Below are positions 63,020 to 64,000 of a stretch of DNA of 64,000 nt, in pieces; position 1 is the first letter of the stretch; every line of letters begins with the position of its first letter. The position numbers were made by a program, and so were the translations under genes. The notes beneath the pieces were generated by a model that made no database searches, had not been told where the DNA came from, and saw nothing but the letters and a program-made list of their open reading frames with translations. Origin of the DNA: Camelimonas abortus (GTDB lineage: Bacteria; Pseudomonadota; Alphaproteobacteria; Rhizobiales; Beijerinckiaceae). The DNA is taken from the NCBI RefSeq assembly GCF_042647165.1, contig NZ_JBHRUV010000017.1; one strand, 5' to 3'.

Positions 63020-63246
63020 CCCGAATTCTCCAGTGGCCGCCTGAGATTCACGTCGGCTCCGCAGCCTGCGGGCGCCGGCGCGGCGCGCCGGCATGTTAGC
63101 CCATTCCGTGCGGAATGGTTCGCCTGTTCGCGCGTCGCCATGAACGTGAACCGTGCGGAGAGGCCGCTCCTCCCTGCGGCTTTGCCGTCCTGGTCGCGGC
63201 CCGGGGGAGGAGCGTCGTCCCGGCCGCCGTCTCCGGCGTGCGGGAG

Positions 63247-63720
63247 TCAGAAGGCGTCGTCCGGGAGCGCTTCCTCCGGGATTTCCAGTCGCGGCGCGTC
63301 GCCTTCCAGCCAGGCGGCCACCGCCTGCGCCACTTCCTGCGGCGGCAGGCGGCCGCGTCCGCGCAGGGCGCATTCCCAGATTTCGGCCACCCGCCAGCCG
63401 CTGGCGGCGAGGCTGGCGACGGCCCGGGCGTCGTTTTCCTGGTTGCGGGTGATTTTCTCCCGCCAGAAGTCGGCGCGGCTCGCGGGCCAGCGGAACATGT
63501 GGCAGCCGTGGCCATGCCAGAAACAGCCGTGGATGAACGCTACCGCGCGGTAACGGGGAAATAGGAGATCTGGCGCCCCCGGCAGGCTGCGGTCATGCAG
63601 GCGGTAGCGGATTCCCATGGCGTGCAGGGCGCGCCGCACCGCGAGCTCCGGCCGGGTGTCCTTGCCGCGGATGCCGCGCATCATGCGGCTGCGGGTGGCG
63701 GGATCGACGAGGTCAGCCAT
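63247..63720 (-). CDS. vsr: Very short patch repair endonuclease Vsr
   Basis: A 157-aa nicking endonuclease for T:G mismatches left by deamination of 5-methylcytosine. Family features: DPATRSRMMRGIRGKDTRPELAVRRALHAMG, the catalytic PDLLFPRYRAVAFIHGCFWHGHGC block with metal and zinc ligands, and a C-terminal WEC. Vsr is normally next to a dcm-type cytosine methyltransferase; none is in the window. The ATG before ADLVDPATR is preferred over the longer frame. Confidence 0.92.
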   Translation of the reverse strand: MADLVDPATRSRMMRGIRGKDTRPELAVRRALHAMGIRYRLHDRSLPGAPDLLFPRYRAVAFIHGCFWHGHGCHMFRWPASRADFWREKITRNQENDARAVASLAASGWRVAEIWECALRGRGRLPPQEVAQAVAAWLEGDAPRLEIPEEALPDDAF

Positions 63721-63956
63721 CGTCCCAGTGTCGGAAAAGGCGGACATGACGGCAAGGCCGGCTGACATGACGGAGGGTGACAGCTCGCCGCACCCGGGCT
63801 GAACGGAACGGGCGGACGGCCTCGCGCATCCCGTTCCTTAAGCCAGAAACGACGGCGTGTCGCGTGAATTATCGATATAAGTCAGCAAATTACGCGAATC
63901 TTGGGAACAGGCTTTCCACAGGCTTCCGGATGTCGTACATTGCTTGTCCCCCGGCG

Positions 63957-63985
63957 TTGACACCGGAGGGATGGGGTCCTATAAG
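63957..63985 (+). promoter_or_regulatory. Strong sigma-70-like promoter at the window end
   Basis: TTGACA, a 17-base spacer and TATAAG point rightward out of the window. It is the closest match to the consensus in the window. The gene it serves is beyond base 64000; a stable-RNA or other highly expressed gene would fit. The ~120 bases upstream are AT-richer than average and have no gene. Confidence 0.55.
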
Positions 63986-64000
63986 CCCGGACATCGGCGG

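Noticed and set aside
61637..63553. 638-codon plus-strand open frame opposite gabD
   Set aside because: Shadow frame; the minus strand carries a full aldehyde dehydrogenase and Vsr.
1..64000. CRISPR arrays, insertion sequences, prophage genes
   Set aside because: No regularly spaced repeats, transposase, integrase or phage structural proteins were recognised anywhere in the window.

Overview
This window is very GC-rich, densely coded bacterial DNA. The gene content and order point to an alphaproteobacterium, probably of the order Hyphomicrobiales: tsaD-gpsA divergent from hemC-hemD-(Mic60-like)-hemY, dapF-mtaB, ffh-rpsP-rimM-trmD, and rlmN/folD on one chromosome segment. A bounded intergenic repeat with the sequence style common in Hyphomicrobiales supports this. 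Genus cannot be decided from the sequence alone. No phage, transposase, integrase or CRISPR array was seen. Layout: 1-14.8 kb is core: the end of ftsY, acetyl-CoA synthetase, an EVE-domain gene, gpsA and tsaD on the minus strand, then the heme cluster hemC, hemD, a mitofilin-like membrane protein and hemY on the plus strand, then a membrane-anchored FMN glutamate-synthase-like protein and a two-VOC-domain dioxygenase-like protein. A tRNA-Thr(CGT) at 14.94 kb opens an accessory stretch (15.4-22.1 kb) of less GC-extreme genes: a frameshifted pirin gene divergent from a LysR regulator, a YcaC-type hydrolase, and a second LysR regulator divergent from a HlyD/DUF2955 aromatic-acid-type efflux pair. 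From 22.3 to 31 kb lies a probable catabolic region: cytochrome P450, zinc alcohol dehydrogenase and aldehyde dehydrogenase in one minus-strand operon, then an amidotransferase, an AtuA-family (acyclic terpene utilisation) protein and a degenerate acyl-CoA dehydrogenase. The P450-ADH-ALDH set resembles the known terpineol (P450terp) operon, so terpenoid degradation is the leading but unproven idea. From 31 to 49.5 kb the window is mostly housekeeping: MoxR/CoxE pair, yggT, DUF167, folD, rlmN, LysE exporter, LemA plus two TPM-domain proteins, tRNA-Ala(CGC), mtaB, dapF, a secreted GyrI-like protein with a His-rich tail, then ffh, rpsP, rimM, trmD and a thioesterase. At 50.2-59.5 kb is an exopolysaccharide locus: six minus-strand genes (outer-membrane barrel, WcaF-like acetyltransferase, glycosyltransferase, Wzy-like polymerase, Wzc-like chain-length kinase, WcaI-like glycosyltransferase) joined by ATGA-type overlaps, divergent from a polysaccharide export protein. 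The right end holds an EthD protein, a DUF4105 protein, a succinate-semialdehyde-type dehydrogenase, an orphan Vsr endonuclease and a strong promoter aimed out of the window. Three genes (pirin, WcaI-like, Wzy-like) each carry a single-base frameshift in or beside a G/C run. In each case a one-base change restores a normal protein, so assembly error or recent decay must be separated before those genes are called dead. The most interesting leads are the putative terpenoid locus with a promoter/operator, a LysR-associated motif shared by two promoters, a pair of 20-bp dyads in front of an unknown small protein, the frameshifted polysaccharide genes, and the secreted GyrI/His-rich protein.
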